A stretch of DNA of 64,000 nt from JANQHS01 sp965267505 (GCA_965267505.1 OZ254081.1:1736001-1800000), one strand, 5' to 3'; counted from the first letter of the stretch, positions 52,075-60,771 are shown. Translations and numbers: made by a program. Notes: generated by a model not told the origin, from the sequence alone.

Positions 52075-53034
52075 CTAATTCACTAAAGCAGGGTCTCCCA
52101 TTTTACCGGTCCGGTAGTTTTGGATGCATTGGTTTATCTCTTCCTTGCTATTCATTACAAAGGGTCCGTAAGAATAAACCGGTTCATTAAGTGGCTGGCC
52201 TCCTAATACAAGGATCTCGGCCCCTTCAAGACTGAACATATCCAAAAGGCTATTACCTCTATCGTAAAGAGCCAATTGGTTCCGTTTGATTTTTTTCTGG
52301 CCCTCTAATTCTGCATTTCCTTTTACCAGGTAAACCATGGCATTATGGCTTGGGTCAGTGCTGATACTAAGCCGACCATTGGGTTTTAGCTTGATGTGAT
52401 AATAGAAAGCTGGTGATAGGGTTTCAATCTTTGATCTGGTACCGTTCAATTCTCCTAACACCACCGTAGCCGAATATTGCTTGTGTTGGATATGCCCCAT
52501 ATTCCCTCCATTGGCGACCTGGGTAGTAGGAGCCATATGTTTGAATTTTGCAGGAGAATTAAGCCAGATCTGAAATCCGTGATAGCTTCCTCCATGGTCT
52601 TTAAGGCCCTGGCCTGTTTCTTCCATATGGATCGCCCCTCGGCCTGAATTGAACATCATGAAATCTCCTTTTTGGATCTGGAAATCATAATTCAGACTAT
52701 CCTTATGGTGACCGTTGCCCTCAAGGAAATAGGTGGTGGGTGTAAATCCTGCATGCGGATGAGCATTGACCCTTAAGGGAGCTGCTCCGGGTTCCATAGT
52801 AACCGGTCCAAATTCATCAAAAAGAACATAGGGTGATACAAAATCCAGATGGTTGCCGGCAAAGCCTCTTAGGATCGGCAATGTTCCAACCTTGGTCCTG
52901 TGCATATTTAGAACCTTCCGTACGGTCCTGGATGCCGGGCTTAGGATCATCCCAGAGCTGGCTCCAACCCATGATGGTATTGCTATGCTGGCTCCAAGGA
53001 TCGCAGAGCCTTTAATAAAGTGTCTCCTATCCAT
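52075..53034 (-). CDS. Pirin family protein with Tat signal
   Basis: A 319-residue pirin (bicupin). The N-terminus MDRRHFIKGSAILGASIAI is a twin-arginine signal (RRHFIKG at residues 3-9), unusual for pirins, which are mostly cytoplasmic; it suggests a periplasmic, metal-loaded form. The metal site is in HPHAGFTPTTYFLEGNGHHKDS and GRGAIHMEE, with the second cupin ending in PFVMNSKEEINQCIQNY. Some bacterial pirins are quercetinases. The neighbouring Rieske oxygenase, SRPBCC and cupin genes on the same strand suggest a shared aromatic or quaternary-amine theme, which is inference. Confidence 0.9.
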   Translation of the reverse strand: MDRRHFIKGSAILGASIAIPSWVGASSGMILSPASRTVRKVLNMHRTKVGTLPILRGFAGNHLDFVSPYVLFDEFGPVTMEPGAAPLRVNAHPHAGFTPTTYFLEGNGHHKDSLNYDFQIQKGDFMMFNSGRGAIHMEETGQGLKDHGGSYHGFQIWLNSPAKFKHMAPTTQVANGGNMGHIQHKQYSATVVLGELNGTRSKIETLSPAFYYHIKLKPNGRLSISTDPSHNAMVYLVKGNAELEGQKKIKRNQLALYDRGNSLLDMFSLEGAEILVLGGQPLNEPVYSYGPFVMNSKEEINQCIQNYRTGKMGDPALVN

Positions 53035-53070
53035 GATGGAATTGAAACATAAGTTTTTTCAAAATGGTTT

Positions 53071-53469
53071 TCAGCGGTGCGTCTGGAAGTATTCCCTCAT
53101 GGGATCAAGGTAATTGTCTCTCCATCCTTGTTCGTAATCGGGCTGGTCATCTGGAATATTGGTATGGATAAGGATCATTTCGCATCCCCCTTTAATGCTT
53201 CTAAGGTCGATCTCTAAAATTGAATCCGGATCGTTGTCTTGGAATTCAACGGTTCTCCAATGCTGAACTATCTTTTCGTGGGGGACCAGTTCCACATTTC
53301 TTCCGCTTATATATCCATCCCAGGCATCAAATTCAGCTCCATTGGATTCGCTGGTATTTGCCGCACCCCCCGTCATAAGGCTGTGCTCTTCGCTATTCAA
53401 CCAAGCATGGTAGATCCTTTCGGGTTCTACCGGAAACTGGACTGAAATCGTAAATTCTCTGCCAGGCAT
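53071..53469 (-). CDS. SRPBCC (AHSA1-like) domain protein
   Basis: A 132-residue single-domain protein: MPGREFTISVQFPVEPERIYHAWLNSEEHSLMTGG starts the fold (first motif PEEIWxAWxxxExHxxMxG), with AWDGYISGRNVELVPHEKIVQHWR and MILIHTNIPDDQPDYEQGWRDNYLDPMREYF typical of the AHSA1/activator of Hsp90-like SRPBCC family. These bind lipids or small hydrophobic ligands. ATG 53469 replaces a TTG two codons upstream. It lies between the pirin and cupin genes on the same strand. Confidence 0.88.
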   Translation of the reverse strand: MPGREFTISVQFPVEPERIYHAWLNSEEHSLMTGGAANTSESNGAEFDAWDGYISGRNVELVPHEKIVQHWRTVEFQDNDPDSILEIDLRSIKGGCEMILIHTNIPDDQPDYEQGWRDNYLDPMREYFQTHR

Positions 53470-53480
53470 ACTCAATAATA

Positions 53481-53852
53481 TTAAATTTTTTGAAGATTAT
53501 CCCTTCTTAGATCGCTTTGAGTATCGCCGGTGTTAATGGTTTCCTTGGGTTCAAAAAGAAGCATTGAAACCTCATTTTTAGCTTTTGGCCTATGCTCAAC
53601 CCCTCTTGGGACTATAATGAATTCACCGGGCCCGATCATTTTGCTTCCTGACCTGAACTCCATTTCCAGTTCTCCTTCGATCACCAGGAATAGTTCATCT
53701 TCGTTTTCGTGGCTATGCCAGACAAATTCCCCCTGACATTTGGCCAGTTTTACATATTGGCCATTCAATTCACCGGCTATCCTCGGATTCCAATGGTCAT
53801 GGAATAGCTTTAGTTTATCCTGTAGGTTTACTACTTCTGGAGTCTCATTCAT
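53481..53852 (-). CDS. Cupin domain protein
   Basis: A 123-residue single cupin with WHSHENEDELFLVIEGELEME (first metal motif) and GPGEFIIVPRGVEHRPKAK (second motif). The family includes many enzymes and small-molecule binders of unknown substrate. It is co-linear with the SRPBCC, pirin and Rieske genes, separated by only 11 bases from the SRPBCC gene. Confidence 0.9.
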   Translation of the reverse strand: MNETPEVVNLQDKLKLFHDHWNPRIAGELNGQYVKLAKCQGEFVWHSHENEDELFLVIEGELEMEFRSGSKMIGPGEFIIVPRGVEHRPKAKNEVSMLLFEPKETINTGDTQSDLRRDNLQKI

Positions 53853-53885
53853 GACCTGTTTTTTGATCTTAAATAAATAAAAAAA

Positions 53886-53917
53886 GCCCTGAAGATCTAT
53901 GAATTGATCCCCAGGGC
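53886..53917 (-). terminator. Rho-independent terminator of the 54 kb lipoprotein gene
   Basis: Read on the minus strand, GCCCTG pairs with CAGGGC and an inner GATC with GATC around a loop, followed by a run of T residues (53873-53885 plus-strand A-rich). It lies 22 bases after the stop of the 53939-54730 gene and upstream of the cupin gene, so it ends that transcript. Confidence 0.8.
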
Positions 53918-53938
53918 CGATTTATGAATGGTAGGAAC

Positions 53939-54730
53939 TTATTTCCTTTTGTAGATCAGGGTAATGTTTTTGAAACCATTTTTATAATCTCTTACTACGG
54001 TTTGTCCATCTATGACCCGCATGGTTTCATTTCCATACTTGTCCTGAATCACCGCGCCAGTATTGTGCTGAATGTCCCCATTGTCAATAAACCCACATTT
54101 GATCTTTGAAAGAACTAATTCGTCTACCCTTGGGCTGACAGTTGTGTCACACATTCCAGGATCATCCGCAACTGGTTCCCCGGTTTGACGAAGGGTCACT
54201 GAAAAATCCTTCCTGAACTCAATGCTGTTAAGATCAGTCTTACATGAATCCGGATATGCACTTACGCTGTCGATCCAATAATCGTCCAAAACATATAGAC
54301 CAAGCACATTGGCATCACCATAAACAAGGCTCGTACTGACCTGAATAGGGCTTGCAAGATTCCTATTGTAGGTAAAGTTCATATTGGCACCTTCTTCCAG
54401 GAACGGATTGGGCTCCCAATTGCTTTCCGTTTTGTACTTGAGATCATAATAGAAGGTAGCGTCATTCTGATTGCCCAGATCGATGACCCCATTGGCATTG
54501 GGCTGCCCATCAAAGATCGCGTTGGTACCGCTGGCCCAATCGCTTGTGTTTCTATAAACCTTCACTGTTGCCAGGCTTTCATCAGGGTTATTTTCACCTG
54601 AATGAGCACAGGAATTGCTATTATCGATGGTGAATTTGATCTTAACTGTTGGCTCTGCTGCGTCTTCAGTATTACATGAAAAGGATATAGCAGCAAGCAT
54701 TAATGAATAGAAAATAAGAGTCTTCTTCAT
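53939..54730 (-). CDS. Unrecognised exported lipoprotein
   Basis: A 263-residue lipoprotein (MKKTLIFYSLMLAAISFSC, lipidated Cys19). No known domain is apparent; the sequence is Asn/Asp/Ser-rich with beta-like strands (VKIKFTIDNSNSCAHSGENN, VKVYRNTSDWASGTNAIFDG, VSTSLVYGDANVLGLYVLDDYWIDSV). Several cysteines (SCAHSG, CKTDL, MCDTTV, KCGFI) could form disulfides. Its own terminator and the 100-base gap upstream indicate a monocistronic gene. Probably a surface or periplasmic beta protein of unknown role. Confidence 0.7.
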   Translation of the reverse strand: MKKTLIFYSLMLAAISFSCNTEDAAEPTVKIKFTIDNSNSCAHSGENNPDESLATVKVYRNTSDWASGTNAIFDGQPNANGVIDLGNQNDATFYYDLKYKTESNWEPNPFLEEGANMNFTYNRNLASPIQVSTSLVYGDANVLGLYVLDDYWIDSVSAYPDSCKTDLNSIEFRKDFSVTLRQTGEPVADDPGMCDTTVSPRVDELVLSKIKCGFIDNGDIQHNTGAVIQDKYGNETMRVIDGQTVVRDYKNGFKNITLIYKRK

Positions 54731-54832
54731 ATCTGGATAGAATTACAGCGGGCAAAAATCAGGAAAAATGTTCTAATCCAGTAAATAAGTGTAAGTCAGA
54801 AGGTCAAATTAGACTATTTAAGCCCCTCCAGT

Positions 54833-55726
54833 TTATCGGTTTTTCAAACTTTCTTGGTCAACCGGAAACTCAACATTCAGGGATTTTGTGCCGAAATAGA
54901 CCATGAACCCACCACTGAAGAACATCAGAAGGCTATAGATGGCCGGGGCAATTGAATAGCTGATATTCCCTAGGAGTCCAATAGCCACTCCAAGGGCCAA
55001 AGTCCCATTTTGTATGCCCGATTCGATTGAAATACTGGTAGCTTGACGATTTGTAAGCTTGAAAAGCCTTGCGGAATAAAAGCCTACCAGCATGGTAATG
55101 ACATTCAGAGTAAAGGCTATCCAACCTGCCTGGGCAAAATATCCCAGCATATTTTCTTTTTCTTTTATGACTATGCCCACTATGATCAGCCCTAAAATGA
55201 CCATGGAGGCTATTCTGACCGGTTTGCCCATCTTATCAGAAAAACCTGGAGCCAGACGACGAACAAGCATTCCAAGGATCACAGGAATGATCACGACCAT
55301 GAAGATATTGCGGATGCTCTCCATTTCATTGAGCTTTACCACAGTTCCCTCATGGATTAGATTCTCCAAAGCAAAATTCACTACAAAGGGGATGGTCAAG
55401 ACAGAAATGAAACTGCTAAACGCGGTTAATGTGACCGATAGGGCCGTATCGCCCTTTGCCAGGTGAGTGATCAGGTTTGATGTGGCTCCACCCGGACATG
55501 CTGCTAGAATCATAACCCCAACAGCAATCTCCGGGTTGACCGGGAAAATATTTACCAGGGTAAAGCCTATCACCGGTAGCAGGATCATCTGGTTTACGAG
55601 CCCTACTACGACCGCTTTGGGATATTGAAATATTCTTTTGAAATCAACCGGGGTGAGTGAAAGGCCCATTCCCCACATGATGATCATGAGAGAGACCCCT
55701 AGGATAATGGTAGATGTATTGTCCAT
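54833..55726 (-). CDS. Bile acid:sodium symporter family protein (BASS)
   Basis: A 297-residue transporter with about nine membrane helices. GLSLTPVDFKRIFQYPKAVVVGLVNQMILLP, GVMILAACPGGATSNLITHLAKGD (ASBT-like crossing loop) and SIESGIQNGTLALGVAIGLLG match the BASS family, which couples sodium gradients to uptake of organic anions such as bile acids, pantoate or pyruvate. The substrate here is not bile acid in any evident way. The gene is preceded on the same strand by the small membrane protein gene, with a 27-base gap. Confidence 0.9.
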   Translation of the reverse strand: MDNTSTIILGVSLMIIMWGMGLSLTPVDFKRIFQYPKAVVVGLVNQMILLPVIGFTLVNIFPVNPEIAVGVMILAACPGGATSNLITHLAKGDTALSVTLTAFSSFISVLTIPFVVNFALENLIHEGTVVKLNEMESIRNIFMVVIIPVILGMLVRRLAPGFSDKMGKPVRIASMVILGLIIVGIVIKEKENMLGYFAQAGWIAFTLNVITMLVGFYSARLFKLTNRQATSISIESGIQNGTLALGVAIGLLGNISYSIAPAIYSLLMFFSGGFMVYFGTKSLNVEFPVDQESLKNR

Positions 55727-55753
55727 GGCTGGACAAGTTTAGGAATTTTTTTC

Positions 55754-56050
55754 TTAGAGCAGCATTACCGTTATCACGATGCCGAACCCTGAAACAATTC
55801 CGGCGAGAGTGGCTATTGTCAGGGCATTAATCGGTGTCCAGATCTTTTGTAACCTGTGGTTGTAAGAAACCGACAGCGCGAAAGCCGGAAGAAAATACAA
55901 CAGGACTATGGGCAACTCTTTGAGTCCCATGAACTGCCAAAGACTTTTGGTTTCATGGTCCAGGTAGAATAAAAGATGAACGGCTATAAAGCATAGGATC
56001 CCCATTAGAATAATTTGGTTGCGTCTGGAGTCTAGTATTTGCATAGTCAT
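55754..56050 (-). CDS. Small four-helix membrane protein of the PAP2 operon
   Basis: About 98 residues (start at 56050 or 56044; both ATG in tandem). Three to four hydrophobic segments (IILMGILCFIAVHLLFYL, LPIVLLYFLPAFALSV, INALTIATLAGIVSGFGIVITVMLL). I recognise no family. It follows the PAP2 phosphatase gene with a 32-base gap on the same strand, suggesting a membrane partner. A longer in-frame start overlapping the PAP2 gene is unlikely. Confidence 0.55.
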   Translation of the reverse strand: MTMQILDSRRNQIILMGILCFIAVHLLFYLDHETKSLWQFMGLKELPIVLLYFLPAFALSVSYNHRLQKIWTPINALTIATLAGIVSGFGIVITVMLL

Positions 56051-56082
56051 GAAGGAAGAACGGAGTTTTCGGAACTGATATT

Positions 56083-56916
56083 TTAGAATTTCAATGCCAT
56101 ATGCATTACCGGGGTTCCATGCCTGATCCCTGGAGCCAGGGCTATTTTGTGGAACCATTTGCTCTTATGAATTTGGGGAACACCTATTCCGGCAACCGCA
56201 CCAACCACATAACCGACAATAAGATCCGTAGGAAAATGTTTTCCGGCTTTCATCCTGAAATAGCCTGTGTAAATGGATGGGATACTGGCCAGGCCATATA
56301 ATTTCCACCAATGCTTTCTTAAGTGCGGATGATAGTCGCTCAAAACTTTGACGATAAAAAATGTTGATGCGGTTACGGTACTTACATGGCCGCTAAAGAA
56401 GGAGTCTGTACTCTTTTTTTCTTCTTTTCTTTCATTGCCTTCTTCCGGATTGTAAACAAAGGGTCGATTTCGCCTAATAGGAATTGTAGCTGCCAGATAA
56501 AGGGCAGCATTAATCCCATGCGTCTCAAGGTACATCAACCCTATGTTCAGGAAGTTGCTTCTTAGTCTTCGATCTGAGATCATAAATACTAATGGGATAG
56601 CCGGAGCTATTCTTAATCCATAGTCAGAGAGTTCATGAGCCCGGTCCGCAAAGGCCGGGTCCTGTCGGGTGGCGATCCGGTCAAAGGGGTTAACATCCTC
56701 CGGTGTCAAATGACCATAATCTTTTTCCGTAAGGGTGGGAAGATCAAAAAGGTATTGCTGTCCCCAAAGATTAAACGCGTGGGTTCCGAGGGTAACAGGA
56801 ACATCTATCCAATAATTGAAGGCATAGACAGAATCTATTCGCTTTGACTGTCCAAACGAGTTATTGGAAAAAAGCCCAAGGAGAATTAAGAGTCCAATGA
56901 TCTTCTCGTACCCCAT
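56083..56916 (-). CDS. PAP2 family phosphatase
   Basis: A 277-residue PAP2 phosphatase with a signal peptide (YEKIIGLLILLGLFSNNSFGQ). Active-site motifs: RRNRPFVYNPEEG (motif 1; RPF), SFFSGHVSTVTASTFF (motif 2) and RMKAGKHFPTDLIVGY (motif 3). It resembles the PAP2 at 22.5 kb in layout. Its ATG overlaps the stop of the PLP decarboxylase gene by one base (TAATG), so it is translated directly after it. It probably dephosphorylates a lipid or polyprenyl phosphate outside the inner membrane. Confidence 0.9.
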   Translation of the reverse strand: MGYEKIIGLLILLGLFSNNSFGQSKRIDSVYAFNYWIDVPVTLGTHAFNLWGQQYLFDLPTLTEKDYGHLTPEDVNPFDRIATRQDPAFADRAHELSDYGLRIAPAIPLVFMISDRRLRSNFLNIGLMYLETHGINAALYLAATIPIRRNRPFVYNPEEGNERKEEKKSTDSFFSGHVSTVTASTFFIVKVLSDYHPHLRKHWWKLYGLASIPSIYTGYFRMKAGKHFPTDLIVGYVVGAVAGIGVPQIHKSKWFHKIALAPGIRHGTPVMHMALKF

Positions 56917-58358
56917 TAAGCAAACTCTTTTTTAACTATCACCAAACTTCTTTCAATCATATCCAAAGCCCTATCAATTGTGTGCTTTTTGGTCCTAAAA
57001 ACCAATAATGCCATTCGAATTACGAATTTTCCATTCAAAGATGTTGAACTGAGGAAGACAGATCCGTCTTTATGGATCTCTTCCATTAATCTTTCATTGA
57101 ATTCATTTCCCTTTGGATGATCATACCAAAAGAAACTAACACTTAGGTCTGGTTCAGGGCCAACCTGAAATCCCATTTCTTGCAATTTATACCTGAAATA
57201 ATGGGTTAGAACGATCTTTTCCCTCAAGCAAGCCTTAAAAGGTTCAAGGCCCAAAAGTTTTAAGGGCAACCAGATCCTCAAGCCCCTGAAGTGCTTGGTT
57301 AACTCAGGAGAAACATCCGCGGGATTGATGACCTCTTCCTTTACAGCATCCTGCATGTAATTGGCCACATACCAATGCGATTTCAGGATAGCTTCTTTAT
57401 TTCTTACCAGCACAGCTCCCACGCCATAAGGAAGGAACAGGCTTTTGTGTGGATCGGCCACCAAAGAATCCGCTTCTCCGATCCCCTTAAAATCTTCCTT
57501 CTTTTCTTCCAGAAGATTAAAGAAACCTCCATAAGCCGCATCAACATGGAACCAAAGGCCATTGGCTTTGCAAACTCTGGCAATCTCATCCAGTTTGTCA
57601 ATGGCACCGGTATCGGTACTCCCTGCAGCACCAATGATCATAAATGGATTCACGCCTTTAGCCTTATCCTTTTTAATAGAGCTTTCCAGATCCTGGATAT
57701 CCATTTTATATCTGGCATCCATTTTCACTTCCCTGAGAATGATCTTGCTAAGACCAATGATCCGTAGAGCCTTGTGAACACTGTGGTGAGTCTGCTTGGT
57801 GAGGTAGATCACGGACTTTGGTATGATCTCCCCTTCGATCTCATGATGATCCCTGGCAGCAGTCAATGCAATTAGGTTAGCTATTGACCCTCCGGATGCT
57901 AGGTTTCCAACCGCATCTTTCGGAAACCCGAAAAGATCCTTCATCCAATTCAGAACTTCATGTTCCATATGAACTGAACCGGGACTTGCGAACTTCATCC
58001 CGGCAAATTCATTGCTAACATCAGCTATGAAATCTCCCAAAGCCGAAAAATAGATCCCACCTCCTGGGATATAACCAATATGTCCGCCAGATGCTGGGTT
58101 TATTCCATAATGAAACACTTCCTTGTGAAGAAGATCCATTAGATCCTCCATGCTGTGTTGCTCGCCATCTATCTGGAAAAGCTCTGCTTTAGGGGATCCG
58201 CTTTGATAGGCTTTTACCTCCTTGATCTTATCCAGGAATTTCTCTGTTCCACTTTGGGTGATCTTTAATAACCTGTTTCTTTCCTGAGCATCTGGTTCGA
58301 GGGGGCTACTCTTTTGTTCCAGCTCCTGGATCTTATCTTCTATTTCACGGATATTCAT
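56916..58358 (-). CDS. PLP-dependent group II amino-acid decarboxylase
   Basis: A 480-residue aminotransferase-fold decarboxylase. DLASGGSIANLIALTAARDHH, QTHHSVHKALRIIGL, AAGSTDTGAIDKL and WFHVDAAYGGFFNL (Asp about 271) lead to VADPHKSLFLPYGVGAVLV, where the PLP Lys is near residue 303. The family includes glutamate, tyrosine, diaminobutyrate, aspartate and cysteine-sulfinate decarboxylases, and sphingosine-phosphate lyases. The substrate cannot be decided. It sits between a sulfotransferase (5-base gap) and a PAP2 phosphatase (one-base overlap), so it probably makes an amine used in a sulfated or phosphorylated lipid or glycan. Confidence 0.9.
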   Translation of the reverse strand: MNIREIEDKIQELEQKSSPLEPDAQERNRLLKITQSGTEKFLDKIKEVKAYQSGSPKAELFQIDGEQHSMEDLMDLLHKEVFHYGINPASGGHIGYIPGGGIYFSALGDFIADVSNEFAGMKFASPGSVHMEHEVLNWMKDLFGFPKDAVGNLASGGSIANLIALTAARDHHEIEGEIIPKSVIYLTKQTHHSVHKALRIIGLSKIILREVKMDARYKMDIQDLESSIKKDKAKGVNPFMIIGAAGSTDTGAIDKLDEIARVCKANGLWFHVDAAYGGFFNLLEEKKEDFKGIGEADSLVADPHKSLFLPYGVGAVLVRNKEAILKSHWYVANYMQDAVKEEVINPADVSPELTKHFRGLRIWLPLKLLGLEPFKACLREKIVLTHYFRYKLQEMGFQVGPEPDLSVSFFWYDHPKGNEFNERLMEEIHKDGSVFLSSTSLNGKFVIRMALLVFRTKKHTIDRALDMIERSLVIVKKEFA

Positions 58359-58363
58359 TGGTA

Positions 58364-59194
58364 TTAGTTGCTGGCTTTTTTTCTCCAGTGGCTCAGGTCT
58401 CTTTGCATGATCCCTTCCAATTCCTTTACCTCAGAACCTAACATATTCCAGATTAGTTTTCTGGCTTCTTCGTTAAGCTGGGTTTTGTCATAAATGGTCC
58501 TCTTGGTATTGTTGGTGATAGCCTTCCATAAGGCCGGAGTTAACTTTCGGATCACTCTTAAAAATAGGTTTGGGTTATCCCATTTCTTATGAACCCGTGT
58601 CCATTTTGATGTTTCGTTGGTGTGAGCGTTCTCATAATTCTTGAATCCTTCGAAATCCAAGCTTAGAAATTCGCTGACCTTCCTGATGTTTTTCTCTCTT
58701 TCCTTGTTGAAATCCTCAAATTCAAGGATCAAGATCTGCTCTCTGCCGAAGCGTTCTATAAAGGGCTTAATCTGTGTAGCATAGCGGGTGACATCAAAGA
58801 AAAATGGATCATTCCTGAGGGCATCCAACAAAGGCAGGTCTGTATATCCTCTCTCATACATATGGATATAACTTGAAAGAATCCTGCTTTCAGGATCCCG
58901 GACCATGTAAATGAATTTCAAATCCCGATTATACTCATAAAGATCATCCCAGATATTGAGATTCCTTAAAGGATAAAAGGTATAACTGGTTGAGCCTTCA
59001 AAATGCTTTTTTCCCTCTTCAAAATCGTATAGATCCTCATAACTCTTGAGCCCTTTTTTCCAGTCTGGACTTGTGCTGAAGAAATGGGGCTCCTTAAGGC
59101 GGCAACTCTTGGTCTGAGGATGCTCATCCAGAATGGCGTAAATGGTTGAGGTGGCGCATTTCTGTGCCCCGATGATCATAAAATCGGGCTTCAT
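58364..59194 (-). CDS. Sulfotransferase family 1 protein
   Basis: A 276-residue sulfotransferase. DFMIIGAQKCATSTIYAIL gives the PAPS 5'-phosphosulfate loop; FIYMVRDPESRILSSYIHMYERG holds the 3'-phosphate-binding Arg and Ser. A third conserved segment LEFEDFNKEREKNIRKVSEFLSLDFEGF closes the fold. Related enzymes are heparan- or lipid-sulfating. It overlaps the TfoX-like gene by four bases and is followed after five bases by the decarboxylase. The acceptor is unknown; the neighbours suggest an aminolipid or phosphate-bearing head group. Confidence 0.88.
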   Translation of the reverse strand: MKPDFMIIGAQKCATSTIYAILDEHPQTKSCRLKEPHFFSTSPDWKKGLKSYEDLYDFEEGKKHFEGSTSYTFYPLRNLNIWDDLYEYNRDLKFIYMVRDPESRILSSYIHMYERGYTDLPLLDALRNDPFFFDVTRYATQIKPFIERFGREQILILEFEDFNKEREKNIRKVSEFLSLDFEGFKNYENAHTNETSKWTRVHKKWDNPNLFLRVIRKLTPALWKAITNNTKRTIYDKTQLNEEARKLIWNMLGSEVKELEGIMQRDLSHWRKKASN

Positions 59195-59535
59195 TTTTTT
59201 GGCTTGAGGCTTTTAACGTATTCCAAACTGGACGCGAAATAAACCATTATTTGTTCCCAGTCCGCCAATAATTCATCCGGCACCTTGGCATATTCCTTCA
59301 TTACCCTGCCATGCTGAACATCTCTCTCGGTATTATGCTCTTTTAAGAAGTCTTCGAGTTGTTGCCTTTCTAGTCTTAGCGCAAAACTTCCTTTTGGATC
59401 TATGTAAGCAAACATGTGTCCGTTCAAAGAGGTAAAGGGCATTTTCTTGCCTTTGAGATCTACTTCCTCAAACTCATCTGTGATTAGCTTGAAATACTCA
59501 CGGTTTTGCTCAAAACGATCTTCTGGCCTTTCCAT
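59191..59535 (-). CDS. TfoX N-terminal-like small protein, third of three
   Basis: A 114-residue protein: ERPEDRFEQNREYFKLITDEFEEV, KMPFTSLNGHMFAYIDPKGSFALRL and DVQHGRVMKEYAKVPDELLADWEQIMVYFASSLEYVKSL. The G-H-M-F-A-Y-I-D-P-K-G stretch resembles the TfoX N-domain of the other two small proteins in this window, but more weakly, so related YdhG/DUF1801-type proteins are possible. It overlaps the sulfotransferase by four bases (ATGA) and therefore belongs to the same operon. Confidence 0.65.
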   Translation of the reverse strand: MERPEDRFEQNREYFKLITDEFEEVDLKGKKMPFTSLNGHMFAYIDPKGSFALRLERQQLEDFLKEHNTERDVQHGRVMKEYAKVPDELLADWEQIMVYFASSLEYVKSLKPKK

Positions 59536-59539
59536 TTCC

Positions 59540-60079
59540 TTACTTTTCTGCTAAACGAACCATGGCTTCCATGGTTTTGACATTCCTTGTAGTGGCTTGC
59601 ACACCAAGCTTTTTTTCAAAGAAGTTATTGTTCATCTTGGCTTTGCCATATCCTTTGGGTGAGTAAAAGAAAACCGTATCCTTTTCCAAAATGTATTCCT
59701 CGGGCGGAAAGCTTTCTTTCTCGAGCTGTTTTGCCTTCTCAGGATCTGGAACTCCATTCAATAGGGTATAATAACAGCGATCCCTTTCCATTCCTTTTTC
59801 GAAAAATGGATTTGACTTTAAAAGAGATTCTATTTCCTCTTTTGTTTTTGCCAGGGTGGGGACTTCCCAGCTATAGATATCCATGATGAGCCTTTTAACG
59901 ATTTCCTCTACCTCTTTTTTTGAGGATCCTTTCTTGCTCAAGAGCAGGTTACCACTCTGAACATAGGTCTGGGCTCCCTTGAAACCAACTTTTTCCAGAT
60001 GGCCTCTTAATTCTGCCATTTTTATCAGCTTTTGCCCACTGACATTTATCCCTCTTAAGAAAACGATGTATTGATCCAT
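59540..60079 (-). CDS. DUF1697 family protein
   Basis: A 179-residue protein matching DUF1697: YIVFLRGINVSGQKLIKMAELR at the start, VGFKGAQTYVQSGNLLLSKKGSSK, VPTLAKTKEEIESLLKSNPF and FYSPKGYGKAKMNNNFFEKKLGVQATTRNVKTM. This family is widespread and has no assigned function. It lies 4 bases upstream of the TfoX-like gene on the same strand, so it may be the first gene of that operon. Confidence 0.93.
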   Translation of the reverse strand: MDQYIVFLRGINVSGQKLIKMAELRGHLEKVGFKGAQTYVQSGNLLLSKKGSSKKEVEEIVKRLIMDIYSWEVPTLAKTKEEIESLLKSNPFFEKGMERDRCYYTLLNGVPDPEKAKQLEKESFPPEEYILEKDTVFFYSPKGYGKAKMNNNFFEKKLGVQATTRNVKTMEAMVRLAEK

Positions 60080-60115
60080 GGATCTTTTAATAAGTGGATT
60101 TAAGTTACTAAATAC

Positions 60116-60766
60116 CTAATCCTGATAATTCCTTGAAACCCCAAAATTGTAGGGCGTCCATAGGCAGGCCGGCTCTCCGATGAATTTCATTCCTTCATTC
60201 ACCCAGCTATTGCAGGTAAAAAATATGGAAAAGGGACCCTTTGCCTTATAAAAACTATCATGTTCATGATAGCCGTCTTTCCTGACCAGGACCTTTTCAC
60301 CGTTCAGGTCCTTTCCAAACTTGCGCTCAATGTATTGATTCAGGTAGTTCAATTGATCCTTGCAGATCATCAGCTCTATCCATTCCTCACCTGGTTGTTC
60401 ATATCGCTCAATGTGCATCATGCTTTCGGAAAATGTAAATAGTGCGATCAATACATTTATGGTTTTCAGATCATTCCAGGTAGGGGTTTCCAGGTAGAAT
60501 TTTTTGTCTCCCCAACCAAAGGCAACGTATTTCTCTCCCTCTTTTAAGTACAGTCCATTTCTTAGACCTGAATCGATGGCCTCAAGAGGAAGAACAATAT
60601 CTGTATGTATAAGGGTGGAATTAAGGTAGATCCTTTCAGTCCTGTTGCAATCCTTATGCTGATTGCCTGCAGGGATATAGGTTAAGGTCAATGAGACTAA
60701 AATGAAAAGGAGGGGAAGTGCCAAAACCCAAAGCAGGATCTTCAACAACTTCCCAATTATCTTCAT
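60116..60766 (-). CDS. TIGR02117/DUF2459 family protein
   Basis: A 216-residue protein with a membrane signal (LLKILLWVLALPLLFILVSLTLTY). HKDCNRTERIYLNSTLIHTDIVLPL, YVAFGWGDKKFYLETPTWNDLK and ITCNSWVNEGMKFIGEPACLWTPYNFG match the TIGR02117/DUF2459 family, predicted periplasmic proteins of unknown function (urease-associated in some). The ends suggest an independent gene or the last in the run with the DoxX gene 5 bases upstream. Confidence 0.88.
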   Translation of the reverse strand: MKIIGKLLKILLWVLALPLLFILVSLTLTYIPAGNQHKDCNRTERIYLNSTLIHTDIVLPLEAIDSGLRNGLYLKEGEKYVAFGWGDKKFYLETPTWNDLKTINVLIALFTFSESMMHIERYEQPGEEWIELMICKDQLNYLNQYIERKFGKDLNGEKVLVRKDGYHEHDSFYKAKGPFSIFFTCNSWVNEGMKFIGEPACLWTPYNFGVSRNYQD

Positions 60767-60771
60767 GGGGC

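Noticed and set aside
56916..58358. Specific assignment as glutamate or tyrosine decarboxylase
   Set aside because: Substrate-determining residues could not be read with confidence by eye, so only the group II family is given.
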